Notes: a model not told the origin generated them from the letters alone. A DNA stretch of 64,000 nt from R-RK-3 sp963834945 (GCA_963834945.1 CAWIDT010000001.1:496001-560000); one strand, 5' to 3'; numbered from the stretch's first letter, positions 17,552 to 26,555 are shown. Numbers and translations: made by a program.

Positions 17552-19177
17552 CTATGCCGGTTTCAGGCCATAGCGGCTGACCGCGAGCTTCACCGGGCCG
17601 ATCTGGGCCGGCGCGCAGCTCAGCGTCCTGAGGCCGGTGTCGAGCAGCGCGCCGACAAGCGCCGGCGTGGACGCCATGTCGCCGCACAGGCTCACCTCGA
17701 CGCCGCGCCGCGCGCGCGGCCTCGACGGTGCGGCGGATCAGCTCCGTCACCGCCGGGTTCGCCGGGTCGGCGAGCGGCGCCAGACTCGCATTGTCGCGCG
17801 CGCAGGCCGTCGTGTATTGGATGAGGTCATTGGAGCCGATGGAGTAGAAATCGGCCTCGAAATCGGCGGCCGTGAGCGCCGCCGCCGGAACTTCCACCAT
17901 GATGCCCATGCGCGGCACCGCGCAAGCGATGCCCGCCCGCTGCAAATCGGCGATTTCGGCGAGCATCATGCGGCGCGCCTGGGTCAGTTCGGCGGGCACC
18001 GTCACCATGGGAAACATGACATTCACCGGCCCCTCGGCAGCAGCCCGCGCCAGGGCGCGGAGCTGAACGCGAAAAATCTCGGGCCGCGCGAAGCGAAAGC
18101 CGCAAGCCGCGCACGCCGAGAAACGGGTTGGCCTCGCCGTCGATGGTCACGCCCGCGATCGGCTTGTCGCCGCCGGCATCGAGCGTGCGGATGGTGACCG
18201 GACGGCCCGCCGCCCAGGCGATCAGGCGGCGGTAAAAGGCGAGCTGCTCGTCCTCATCAGGCAGATGCCGGGCGGTGAACAGAAATTCCGTCCGCGTCAG
18301 GCCGACCCCATCGCAATGGGCGGAAGACAGCGCCTCCAGCCTGCCCGGTTCGTCGATATTGACCATGACCTTGACGGGTTCGCCGCCGGCGGTCGCCGCC
18401 GGGCGCGGCAGCAGCGCTTCCATGTCGTTGCGGTCCTCCCGCTCCAGGTCGATCCGCACATTCGCCGAAGCAAGCGACCGGCCGCTGGGGCACACGGTGA
18501 GGACGCCTTGCGCCGCGTCGAGCACAGCCATTTCGCCCGCCGCGAAATCATCCAGCTTCGCGCCGAGGCCGACGACGAAATTGATGCCGCGCGCCCGGGC
18601 CAGGATCGAAACATGGCTCGCCGGGCTGCCGCCGAGCGTCGCCGCGCCCGCCATCGCCTGCCAATCGACGGCGATGAAGCCCGATGGCGTCAGCTCGGCC
18701 GCGACGAGAATGGCACCGGGCGGAATTTGCCCGCTTGGCGGACTCCGCTCCGTGCTGGGTGCGCAGCACGCGGTCCCGGAGATCGCCGAGATCGTCGGCC
18801 CTCGCCGCGAGCGTGCCCGCCGCCGCTCGACGCATATTCCGCCATCTCCCGGCCGAGCTTGGCGGACCACGCCTCATCCCAGCGCTCGCCGCCTTCGATG
18901 GCGCGCAAGACCGGGGCGAGCATGTCGTCGTCATCGAGCAGGGCCAGCTGAAATTCCAGAATCTCGCCGGCAAGCTTGTCCTGCGAGGCGATCAGGGCTT
19001 CGAGCTGCCCGCTGGCCAGGGCCAGAGCCTCGCGAAAGGCAGCCAATCTCGCCTTCAACCGTCGTGAAGCTTCGCGCGGACCGCCGTCTGCTCGCTCAGA
19101 ATATGTATCGGCCCGATCGCTACTCCGCCTGAGACGCCGAGGCCCCGAAAGGCCCGCTCGCGTTTCTCCTCAGTCAT
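17552..19177 (-). CDS. PTS enzyme I (phosphoenolpyruvate-protein phosphotransferase), several frame breaks
   Basis: Transfers phosphate from PEP to HPr, here to feed DhaM. Pieces in order: GLGVSGGVAIGPIHIL (N-terminus), LEFQLALLDDDDMLAPV, the active-site region GSPASHVSILARARGINFVVG with phospho-histidine, GVGLTRTEFLF, RTLDAGGDKP, ANPFLGVRGLRL, MGIMVEVPAA, SIGSNDLIQYTTA, and the end AQIGPVKLAVSRYGLKPA. Together they give about 540 aa, normal length. Frame breaks lie near 19065, 18745-18830, 18080 and 17700. All catalytic motifs survive in some frame, and similar breaks hit essential genes in this window, so sequencing error is likelier than decay. The start at 19177 overlaps the HPr stop by 8 bases. 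Confidence 0.85.
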
Positions 19178-19454
19178 GGAAGTCCCGATCGACCAGCGCA
19201 ACCAACGCATCGACGGCAGCTCTTGCATCCTCTCCGGCCGCGCGAATATGCAGCGGCACGCCATGTCCGGCCTTCAGCTTCATCACTGCATTCGGCGATT
19301 TCGCATTGGTCCAGATCTCGCCGGTCTCGGCGCGGATTTCGACGGCGGACCCGAAAGACTTGGCCAGCTTGGTCAGCTTGACGGCGGGCCGCGCATGCAG
19401 GCCCGTCGGGTCGCGGATCACGGCGACTGCCAATGACCCAGTCTTCGTCGTCAA
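19170..19454 (-). CDS. HPr-family phosphocarrier protein
   Basis: 94-aa phosphocarrier between enzyme I and DhaM. DPTGLHARPAVKLTKLAKSF carries the phosphorylated His20 with the invariant L-H-A-R-P. KSPNAVMKLKAGHG replaces the usual SIMGVMSLGA regulatory-serine loop, with a serine at 53. The frame opens at a TTG (19452-19454), spelling M-T-T-K-T-G. Alternatively the true start is ATG 19467 in a neighbouring frame with a one-base error. It lies between dhaM and enzyme I with overlaps or 16-base spacing, so it is a dedicated HPr of the dha system. Confidence 0.88.
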   Translation of the reverse strand: MTTKTGSLAVAVIRDPTGLHARPAVKLTKLAKSFGSAVEIRAETGEIWTNAKSPNAVMKLKAGHGVPLHIRAAGEDARAAVDALVALVDRDFHD

Positions 19455-19470
19455 CCGTTTCGGTCATGCC

Positions 19471-19855
19471 TTAAAAATCCTCCGCCGTCTTACGGACGGC
19501 CTCAAGCGAGGCGCCGCTCGCCGCCTCCGTCGCCGCCATGACCGCACCCTCGACAACCGGCGCATTGCAGATCTGTACATTGGCGCCCCGGCCGTCCGGA
19601 AAGCATTTCGATGGCGACTTCGCTGTTGGTTTCCGCGCCGCCAAGATCGACGAGAATGGCGACGCCCTTGGGCGAATAGACCAATTCGATCGCCGCCATG
19701 ATTGCGGCAACATCGGTGCCGAGTCCGCCATCCGGATTGCCGCCGCAGAACGCCACCTGCACCTCCTCGCCCACCATCTGGCGGACCATATCCGCCGTAC
19801 CCTTGGCGACATCGATCGAATGGGAAACGATTACAATGGATACGTTGTCGCTCAT
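19471..19855 (-). CDS. dhaM: Dihydroxyacetone kinase phosphoryl donor subunit DhaM, PTS EIIA-like (one frame break)
   Basis: Small EIIA-mannose-type domain. VSIVIVSHSIDVAKGTADMVRQM carries the N-terminal phospho-histidine (His12 in VSHS), followed by AFCGGNPDGGLGTDVAAIMAAI and VAILVDLGGAETNSEVAIEML. After SGRPGRQ the frame breaks near 19600 and continues as GANVQICNAPVVEGAVMAATEA to KTAEDF. About 128 aa in total, the size of a stand-alone DhaM without fused HPr/EI domains, which are encoded separately next door. Its ATG overlaps the DhaL stop (ATGA). Confidence 0.88.
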
Positions 19856-20457
19856 TTTCCCTCCAGCAGATCGCAGACGGCGTGGACGAGCAGCGCCGAT
19901 GAGCGCGCGCCGGGATCGAGATGGCCGACGGAGCGCTCGCCAAGGAATGCCGCGCGGCCCTTGGTCGCGCGCATGTCCTTCGTCGCGGCGAGCGCCCGTG
20001 TCGGTGGCGCGCGCGAATATCGTCGATGCCGCCTCCCGCCGCCAGCGCGTCCTGAACCGGGATCAGCACGTCGAGCATGGTCTTGGCGCCGGCTTCGGAT
20101 TTGCCGCGCGATTTAACCGCCTCGATACCCGCGAGCAGCATCGCGGCGACGGCTTGCCGCCCCGCGCGGTACGCCGGACACCGCCTTGCCCATCCCCATC
20201 AGCAGCGATCCGTAGAGCGGGCCGGACGCGCCGCCCACCTTCATGATCAGCGTCGTGCCGGCCTTGGTCAGCGCCTCGCCGAAAGGCAGCACCGCGATGT
20301 CATCGACCGCCGCCGCTACGGCGCTGAAACCGCGCGCCATGTTCAGCCCGTGATCGCCATCGCCGATGGCCTGGTCGAGCGCGGTCAGCTCGTCGGCATG
20401 GGCGGCGATGGTGCTGGCGCATTTGGCGATCAGGCTGCGGATCAAATCCTCGGTCAT
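19852..20457 (-). CDS. dhaL: Dihydroxyacetone kinase ADP-binding subunit DhaL (frame breaks)
   Basis: Phosphoryl-transferring subunit carrying a tightly bound ADP. ELTALDQAIGDGDHGLNMARGF (about residues 24-45) has the Mg/ADP-binding D-x-D-H core, followed by LTKAGTTLIMKVGGASGPLYGSLLMGMGKA. Two breaks follow, near 20165 and 19990. Continuing sequence (MLDVLIPVQDAL, then ATKGRAAFLGERSVGHLDPG) completes the helical barrel to a stop that overlaps dhaM. About 200 aa in total, normal. Start at ATG 20457, immediately behind the ABC ATPase gene. Breaks are probably indel errors because the conserved core continues in the alternate frames. Confidence 0.88.
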
Positions 20458-21563
20458 CTCAATATCTCCGGCAGTTTCCGGACGGATTGCATTAGCTTCG
20501 CGGCCGGAGCTTGCCCAGCCCTGATTGGCGGCGCGAACATCGATCCTGTCGCCCCGCGCATCGAAAAACAGCGCCGCGTCCGGCCGGATCGAAGCCCTCA
20601 CATCGTCACCCTCGCGCAGGGCGGTGCGCGGCGCCGAGCAGCGCGTGAATGTGGCTGCCGCCGATATCGAGCAGCGCAACCAACTCCACGCCCAGATGCT
20701 CGACCGTCAGCACCCGCGCCGGGACGCCGCTGCCGTTCAGCACGACATCCTCGGGCCGGACGCCGGCGGTTTTGGCGCCGGCGCGGAATGTTGCCGGACC
20801 CGAGCAAGGCGGCGTTGCAGCAGATTGATCTGCGGGGTGCCGAGACGCTGCGCGGCATAGATGTTGGCCGGGCGCTCATAGATATCACGCGGCGAGGAGA
20901 TCTGCACCAGTCTGCCCGACGGCCAGCACGCCGATGCGGTCGGCGAGCGTCATCGCTTCGAGCTGGTCATGCGTCACATAGATGATGGTCGCGCCAAGCT
21001 CGCGCTGGATGCGCTTCAGCTCGACGCGCAGATCCTCGCGCAGCTTGGCATCGAGCGAGGAGAGCGGCTCGTCCATCAGGAACAGATCGGGCTCGCGCAC
21101 CAGCGCCCGCCCGATGGCGACGCGCTGCATTTCGCCGCCGGAAAGCTGCGTCGCGCGGTTGTTCAGCTTCGGGGCAATGCGCAGCATTTCGGCCACGTCG
21201 CTGCACGCGCTTGCGCACCGCCTCAGGCGAGGATCTGCGGCCCGGCGCGCGCAAGGGGAAGGCGAGATTGTCGAACACCGAATAATGCGGATAGAGCGAA
21301 TATTGCTGGAACACGAACGCAACGTCGCGCCGTGCCGGATCGAGCGCGGTGACATCGCGCCCGCCGATCTCGACGCGGCCATCATCGGGCGTCTCCAACC
21401 CGGCGAACAGGCGCAGCGTCGTCGTCTTGCCCGCGCCGGTCGGCCCGAGCAGGACGACGAATTCGCCATCCGCAACATGCAATGTGAGATCGGAGACGGC
21501 TTCCGTGGCGCCGAAGCGCTTGGTCACGCCGCGCAGCGCAGCCTCAGCCATGCGCGCCTCCAT
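20458..21563 (-). CDS. Carbohydrate ABC transporter ATPase, UgpC/MalK type, first copy (frame breaks, 3' end uncertain)
   Basis: Energy-coupling ATPase of the operon's importer. LLGPTGAGKTTTLRLFAGLE is Walker A. After a break near 21200 the signature LSGGEMQRVAIGRALV and Walker B LFLMDEPLSSLDAKLRE appear, then YVTHDQLEAMTLADRIGVL. A second break near 20910 leads to SSPRDIYERPANIYAAQRLGTPQINLLQ and the C-terminal TOBE-like region (DVRASIRPDAALFFD). The present frame near the 3' end runs without a stop into dhaL. The real stop is probably TAA near 20488 or a TGA overlapping the dhaL ATG. The N-terminus is M at 21563 or 21551. Confidence 0.8.
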
Positions 21564-22642
21564 CGAACAGCGCGCTTCTCAGCGCCCGTCCGCGTATCGG
21601 GATCGAAGACCACCAGCCGTTCGGGGTCGAAGGCAAGTCCGACCAGTTCGCCATCGGCAACCTTTACCGTGTTCGGCGCCCGGACGCGCAGCCGGCCCGC
21701 GTCGGTGTCGACGATGACGAGCTGGCGCGCGCCCATATATTCGACGGCGAACACGCGGCCGCGCAACGGGCCGTCCTCGGCGATGCGGATATGCTCGGGC
21801 CGCGCGCCGAGCACCGCCGTGGGGCTGCCCAGCCCCTCGCGCGTCTCGGGCATGGCGACCGTCGCGCCATTGACGCGGATCTCGCGGGCGCCGGGTGCCA
21901 GATTTCCTCGCGCGCTGAGGAAATTCATCGAGGGGCTGCCGATGAAGCCGGCCACGAATTGCGTCGCCGGTCGCTCATAGACCTCCATCGGCGGCCCGAC
22001 CTGCAGCACTTCGCCCCGGTCCATGATGCAGATGCGGTCGGCCATCGACATGGCCTCGATCTGGTCATGGGTGACATAGACGGTGGTGGCGCCGATACGG
22101 TTGTGCAGCAGCCGCAATTCCTCGCACATCAGCTCGCGGAACTCGGCATCCAGCGCGCCGAGCGGCTCATCCATTAGGAACGCCTTGGCGCGGCGCACGA
22201 TGGCCCGGCCGAGCGCCACACGCTGCCGGTCGCCGGCCGCAAGACCGCCGACGCCCCGGTCGAGCAGGTGCTCGATGCGGAGCAGCTTTGCCACCTCCTC
22301 CGTGCGCTGGCGAACCTCGGCGCGCGGCAGGCCGACGGCACGCAAGGGGTAGGAGATGTTGCGGCTCACGCTCATATGCGGATAGAGCGCGTAAAGCTGG
22401 AACACGAAGGCGATGTCGCGCTGGGATGCGCGGTTGAAGGTGACATCCTCGCCGTCCAGCAGAATTTCGCCCGATGTCGGCAGCTCGAGGCCGGCAATCA
22501 TCCGCAGCGTCGTGGTCTTGCCGCAGCCCGACGGGCCGAGCATGACGAAGAATTCGCCGTCGCGGATGGTGAAGGACGAGTTCTTCACCGCGGTGAAATC
22601 GCCGAATTTCTTGTTGAGGTTGCGGATCTGGATTTCGGCCAT
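21524..22642 (-). CDS. Carbohydrate ABC transporter ATPase, UgpC/MalK type, second copy
   Basis: 372 aa. Walker A is LGPSGCGKTTTLRMIAGLE and Walker B AFLMDEPLGALDAEFRE, then YVTHDQIEAMSMADRICIM. The signature LSGG is replaced by VGGLAAGDRQRVALGRAIV (A-A-G in place of S-G-G), a deviation worth noting. The C-terminal TOBE/OB region contains FIGSPSMNFLSA and VLGARPEHIRI. The last 20 residues (KRAVRWRRAWLRLRCAA) look unlike family members and overlap the next gene, suggesting one more frame error near 21595. Two different ATPases in one importer operon recall the glycerol-type GlpS/GlpT arrangement. Confidence 0.88.
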   Translation of the reverse strand: MAEIQIRNLNKKFGDFTAVKNSSFTIRDGEFFVMLGPSGCGKTTTLRMIAGLELPTSGEILLDGEDVTFNRASQRDIAFVFQLYALYPHMSVSRNISYPLRAVGLPRAEVRQRTEEVAKLLRIEHLLDRGVGGLAAGDRQRVALGRAIVRRAKAFLMDEPLGALDAEFRELMCEELRLLHNRIGATTVYVTHDQIEAMSMADRICIMDRGEVLQVGPPMEVYERPATQFVAGFIGSPSMNFLSARGNLAPGAREIRVNGATVAMPETREGLGSPTAVLGARPEHIRIAEDGPLRGRVFAVEYMGARQLVIVDTDAGRLRVRAPNTVKVADGELVGLAFDPERLVVFDPDTRTGAEKRAVRWRRAWLRLRCAA

Positions 22643-22648
22643 TTGCGG

Positions 22649-22852
22649 CTACTCCGGAAAATGGCTGACGATGACGAAGCCCAGCGTGCCCGTCAGGATC
22701 ACGGCGAACGACCAGCCGTAAAGCCAGATCGAGAAGGGCTGCATCAGCATAAAAACGCCTGCAACGATCAGCGCCGTGGCAGCGTTCTCCCACGGCCCGC
22801 GCCTGAAATAGCGCGCCAGCCCCTCGCTCGGCTTTTGCTCGATTGCGCTCAT
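22649..22852 (-). CDS. 67-aa two-helix membrane protein of the ABC/dha operon
   Basis: MSAIEQKPSEG is followed by two hydrophobic stretches: ATALIVAGVFMLMQPFSIWLYG at about residues 25-46 and FAVILTGTLGFVIVSHF at about 49-65. The start overlaps the permease stop as ATGA, and the stop lies 6 bases before the second ATPase start, so translation is tightly coupled. Small membrane proteins occupy the same slot in some alphaproteobacterial polyol/glycerol ABC operons (DUF2160-type). I cannot confirm homology by eye. A role in importer assembly or stability is inferred from position. Confidence 0.7.
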   Translation of the reverse strand: MSAIEQKPSEGLARYFRRGPWENAATALIVAGVFMLMQPFSIWLYGWSFAVILTGTLGFVIVSHFPE

Positions 22853-23805
22853 CGGCGGACCGCTCCGAAGGTGATGCCGCGCAGCAACTGGTTGCGCAGC
22901 AGCACGGTGAAGACCACCACCGGCAAGAGGAATATCGTGGTTCCGGCGGCGACGGCCGGCCAGTCCTGCCCGCCCTCGCCGATAATGAAGGGGATGAACG
23001 GCGGCGTCGTCTGCGCCGTACCCGAGGTCAGCAGCACCGCGAAGGCGTATTCGTTCCACGCAAAGATCAGGCAGAAGATGGCTGTGGCGGCGATGCCGGT
23101 CGTCGCCTGCGGCAAGACGACCTTCCGGAACGCCTGTAGCCGCGTATAGCCATCGACCAGCGCCGCCTCCTCGTATTCGCGCGGGATCTCGTCGATGAAG
23201 CCTTTCAGCAGCCAGACCGCCAGCGACACGTTGACCGCGGTGTAGAGCAGGATCATCCCGATCCGCGTGTCGGTGAGGCCCAGTTCGCGGTACATGAGGT
23301 AGATCGGGATCGCGACGGCGATAGGCGGCATCATCCGCGTCGACAGGATGAAGAACATCAAGTCTTCCTTTATCGGTACGCGGAACCGCGAGAATCCGTA
23401 AGCGGCGAGCGTGCCGAGCAGCACCGACAGGAAGGTCGAGCCGAAGGCAATGACCAGCGAGTTGACGAAGCGCGGCAGGTAGTTGGAGCCGCCAACGATC
23501 ACCATGTTGCGCTCGCGCGCCAGCTTGTCGCAGGTGCCTTGCGGGGGCGGCAGGCTTTTGATGTAGGAGTCCTCCTGACGCGACTGGGTGGTAAACAGGG
23601 TGCAGTAGCCTGAAATCGACGGCTGGAAGAGAAGTTTCGGAGGGTAGCTGATCGCATCGCTCGGCGACTTGAAGCTGGTGATCACGATCCAGACCAGCGG
23701 TACGGTGGCGATCAGCGCGTAGGAGATCACCAGGACAGCCGCGATCCGCCGCGACCAGAGGCCCGGTTCCACGACCGAATGGGCCTGTGTGCGATCGGCG
23801 CTCAT
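22849..23805 (-). CDS. Carbohydrate ABC transporter permease, MalG type
   Basis: 318-aa inner-membrane permease. VLVISYALIATVPLVWIVITSFKSP is the first helix and characteristic loop. A roughly 50-residue periplasmic insert follows (SISGYCTLFTTQSRQEDSYI to NMVIVGG). The EAA loop reads EYEEAALVDGYTRLQAFRKVVLP, the ATPase contact site. NEYAFAVLLTSG and the C-terminal helix follow. It starts at ATG 23805, overlapping the preceding permease stop (ATGA), and its own stop overlaps the small membrane-protein gene. Partner of the MalF-type permease just upstream. The substrate is not readable, but the dihydroxyacetone-kinase genes downstream suggest a triose or polyol. Confidence 0.93.
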   Translation of the reverse strand: MSADRTQAHSVVEPGLWSRRIAAVLVISYALIATVPLVWIVITSFKSPSDAISYPPKLLFQPSISGYCTLFTTQSRQEDSYIKSLPPPQGTCDKLARERNMVIVGGSNYLPRFVNSLVIAFGSTFLSVLLGTLAAYGFSRFRVPIKEDLMFFILSTRMMPPIAVAIPIYLMYRELGLTDTRIGMILLYTAVNVSLAVWLLKGFIDEIPREYEEAALVDGYTRLQAFRKVVLPQATTGIAATAIFCLIFAWNEYAFAVLLTSGTAQTTPPFIPFIIGEGGQDWPAVAAGTTIFLLPVVVFTVLLRNQLLRGITFGAVRR

Positions 23806-24764
23806 CGCGACTTCACCCGGTTGAGCGTGCGCACGTAGATGCTCGCAAGTCCGAAGACGGTGACGAACAGGATGATCGCATAAGCCGAGGAATAGCCGGT
23901 CTTCCACTTCTCGAAGGCCTCGCGCTTGAGTGTGATCGAGGCCAGTTCGGTGACCGATCCGGGGCCACCATTGGTGAGCAGGTTCACCATGTCGAACATC
24001 TTGAAATTCTCGATGCCGCGAAACAACACCGCCAGCATGATGAAGGGCAGCGCCATCGGCAGCGTGATCGTCCAGAATTGACGCCACGGCGAGGCGCGGT
24101 CCACCTCGGCCGCCTCGTAGATCGACGAAGGGATCGAGCGCAGGCCCGCCAGGCAGATCAGTATCACGTAGGGCGTCCACATCCAGCAATCGACGATGAC
24201 GATAGACCACGGCGCCAGGGTCACGTCTCCGATCATCTGGATCGATGAGGCCGGTATGCCGCTCACGAAGGAAACGACGTAATTGAACAGCCCGGTCTGC
24301 GGCTGGTAGAGGAAGGTCCAGAAATTGCCGACGACCGCGGGCGACAGCATCATCGGGATCAGGATCAAGGTGGTCCAGAACCCGTGGCCGCGGAACCGCC
24401 GGTCGATTAGCCAGGCGAGCGCGAAGCCGAGGACAGTCTCGATCGCGACCGTCGTCACGACGAACCGTGCTGTCACCTGCATGCTGTACCAGATGTCGGG
24501 ATCGGTGAGCAGGTCCGTATAATGCTCGAAGCCGAGCCAGGTCAGTGGCGCATCGGGCCGGTTCGCGCGGTAATTCGTGAACGACAGGCGGATCGTCCAG
24601 ATCAGCGGAAAGATGTTGATCGCGAGCAAGAGGGCGATCGTCGGAAAGATGAAGAGCCAGGCGACGGCGCGGTCGGACAAGCCGCGCACGCGGCGCGACA
24701 ACGGCTCGGGTGTAGCGGCAGCGATCCGATCGATCAGGTGAGGGGTGGCGCTGCGTTCGGACAT
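23802..24764 (-). CDS. Carbohydrate ABC transporter permease, MalF/UgpA type
   Basis: 320 aa with six predicted helices, the first at AVAWLFIFPTIALLLAINIFPLI. The EAA motif is SIYEAAEVDRASPWRQFWTITLP (about residues 215-237). GFEHYTDLLTDPDIWYSMQVT and NFKMFDMVNLLTNGGPGSVTE are typical of the family. It begins at ATG 24764 and is overlapped by the next permease start. The binding-protein stop lies 139 bases upstream. It forms the heterodimeric channel with the MalG-type subunit. Intact. Confidence 0.93.
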   Translation of the reverse strand: MSERSATPHLIDRIAAATPEPLSRRVRGLSDRAVAWLFIFPTIALLLAINIFPLIWTIRLSFTNYRANRPDAPLTWLGFEHYTDLLTDPDIWYSMQVTARFVVTTVAIETVLGFALAWLIDRRFRGHGFWTTLILIPMMLSPAVVGNFWTFLYQPQTGLFNYVVSFVSGIPASSIQMIGDVTLAPWSIVIVDCWMWTPYVILICLAGLRSIPSSIYEAAEVDRASPWRQFWTITLPMALPFIMLAVLFRGIENFKMFDMVNLLTNGGPGSVTELASITLKREAFEKWKTGYSSAYAIILFVTVFGLASIYVRTLNRVKSR

Positions 24765-24903
24765 GATGCTGTGTCTTGTCGGCGTGGGGTTTAGTATTGC
24801 CAAGGGCGGCGCGGAAGCCGGGCATCCCCGGGCGCGGACGAATTTCCGCCGTTCCACCCCGCGCCCGGACAGGAGCGCGGAGCGGATTCTGCGGATTGGG
24901 CCG

Positions 24904-26232
24904 CTAGTTGACCGACTTTCCGTCGTCCTTGAACACCTTCGTCCAGTCCTTGACCAGCAGGTCGAGCGCCTCCTGCGCGGTACCCTTATCGGCCACCACA
25001 TAGTCATGGACGCGCTTTTGCATGTCGAGCAACAGCTCGGCATAGCTCGGCTCGGCCCAGAAATCCTTCACCTTGCCCATCGTTTGCAGGAATTCAGGCG
25101 CAAAAGGAGCGCTTTTCGGAAAGTCCGGGGCTTCGACGACGGCGCGCAGCGCGGAATATCCGCCCAGCTGCCACCATTTCTGCTGAACGTCTTTCTGCGC
25201 GAACCACTTGATGTATTGCAGCGCCTCGTCCTTCTTGTCCGAGTAGGACACGACAGAGATACCCTGCCCGCCCAACTGAGAATATTGGCCCTCCGGACCT
25301 GCCGGGTTGATGAAAAACCCGATCTTATCGCCACCGACATTCGGATCTTTGTAAAGGCCTGGGAAGAAGGCGAACCAGTTCATCTGCATCGCGACCTGGC
25401 CTGACTTGAAGGCGTCGAGGCCCTCGGTCATGTAGGCATTGGTCATACCGGGGGCGGTGCAGCACTTATAGAGCGATTTGTAAAACTCGAGCCCCTTCAC
25501 CGCGTTGGGCGAATTGACGATGCCCTGCATGTGGTAGGGTTTCTTCGGATCGTCGTATTTGAACCCGTAATCGTAGAGGACGTTGGTCACGCCCATCGTG
25601 ATGCCTTCCGAGCCGCGCTCGGTGAAGATGTAGGCGCCGTAGACCTTCTTGCCGTCGATCTCGCGGCCCTGGAAGAATTCGGCGATCTGCTTGAACTCGT
25701 CATAGGTTTTAGGCGGGGCGAGGTCACGGCCGTATTTTGCCTTGAAGGCCGCCCGGATCTCGGGCAGCGAGAACCAATCCTTGCGATAGGTCCAGCCCAC
25801 CGCATCGGCCATCGCCGGCAGCGCCCAGTAGTTCGGGGTGTTCTTTGGCCATTCCGAGTAGCCGACCACGGTGGCCGGCATGAAATCGTCCATCGAGATG
25901 CCTTCTTTTTTGAAGAAGTCATTCAACTTGACGTAGTGCCCGTTCTCGGCGGAACCACCGATCCACTGGCTGTCTCCGATGATCAGATCGCAGAGCTTGC
26001 TGTGTGTGTTCAACTCGTTGAGGAACCGGTCGGCGTAACTGGTCCACGGAACGAACTCGAATTTCATCTTGATGCCGCTCTTGGCGGTAAAGTCCTTCGA
26101 CAATTCAACCAGCGCATTCGCCGGGTCCCAGGCCGCCCAGCACAAGGTTATCTCTTTGTCTTGTGCAGAAGCGGGCATGATCCCGCCCATGGCTATTGCG
26201 GCAGCCGCAACAGCGACACTCCATGCTTTCAT
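24904..26232 (-). CDS. ABC transporter extracellular solute-binding protein (family 1)
   Basis: 442 aa. The signal peptide MKAWSVAVAAAAIAMGGIMPASAQ has probable cleavage after ASA. The mature protein is a periplasmic sugar/polyol receptor: WDPANALVELSKDFTAKSGIKMKFEFVPW, ALPAMADAVGWTYRKDWF, FKSGQVAMQMNWFAFFPG, GGQGISVVSYSDKKDEALQYIKWF. The ATG at 26232 is preceded by AGGAG at good spacing. It is the first gene of the long minus-strand importer/kinase operon and shares a divergent control region with the liv operon. TAAACT repeats lie just upstream. The substrate is unknown; glycerol, dihydroxyacetone or another polyol is suggested by the operon. Confidence 0.93.
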   Translation of the reverse strand: MKAWSVAVAAAAIAMGGIMPASAQDKEITLCWAAWDPANALVELSKDFTAKSGIKMKFEFVPWTSYADRFLNELNTHSKLCDLIIGDSQWIGGSAENGHYVKLNDFFKKEGISMDDFMPATVVGYSEWPKNTPNYWALPAMADAVGWTYRKDWFSLPEIRAAFKAKYGRDLAPPKTYDEFKQIAEFFQGREIDGKKVYGAYIFTERGSEGITMGVTNVLYDYGFKYDDPKKPYHMQGIVNSPNAVKGLEFYKSLYKCCTAPGMTNAYMTEGLDAFKSGQVAMQMNWFAFFPGLYKDPNVGGDKIGFFINPAGPEGQYSQLGGQGISVVSYSDKKDEALQYIKWFAQKDVQQKWWQLGGYSALRAVVEAPDFPKSAPFAPEFLQTMGKVKDFWAEPSYAELLLDMQKRVHDYVVADKGTAQEALDLLVKDWTKVFKDDGKSVN

Positions 26233-26342
26233 GGCGTTCTCCTCGCAATTTCCTCCGGCCGCCCGCGTTTCTGGCACAAAGCCAGCGGGTTTATGGCAAC
26301 CGGCGGTCAGCAAGCGGCGTGGCTTCACGTTCTAGCCGGTTA

Positions 26343-26369
26343 AGTTTAACTAAACTCAACTACTAAACT
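26343..26369. promoter_or_regulatory. Candidate operator with repeated TAAACT half-sites
   Basis: AGTTTA (26343-26348), spacer AC, then TAAACT (26351-26356) form a perfect inverted repeat. A third TAAACT follows at 26364-26369, and a fourth (TAAACTTA) lies at 26476. They sit about 110 bases upstream of the importer binding-protein gene in an AT-rich stretch. This fits a binding site for an unidentified repressor or activator of that operon. Confidence 0.5.
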
Positions 26370-26555
26370 CTGTCAAGCGGCTTGTGGCGGTCGAATCTTG
26401 CTGCAACGCACAAAATACCATGGCCTCAGCGTTTTTTCTTTACGCCGGACGGGTTTGTTTGGCATCATCGATCACTAAACTTAGCGTCTGCTGCGGCGCA
26501 CAATTCCTGCCCCTGAAGTCTCATTGTCTTCCGCGCAGGGAGGTGACACAATCAG

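Noticed and set aside
17552..19177. Enzyme I as a true pseudogene
   Set aside because: All catalytic motifs are kept in order, and essential genes in the same window show identical single-base breaks.
22649..22852. Firm naming as GlpU
   Set aside because: Position is similar to glycerol ABC operons, but I cannot show sequence homology without a search.
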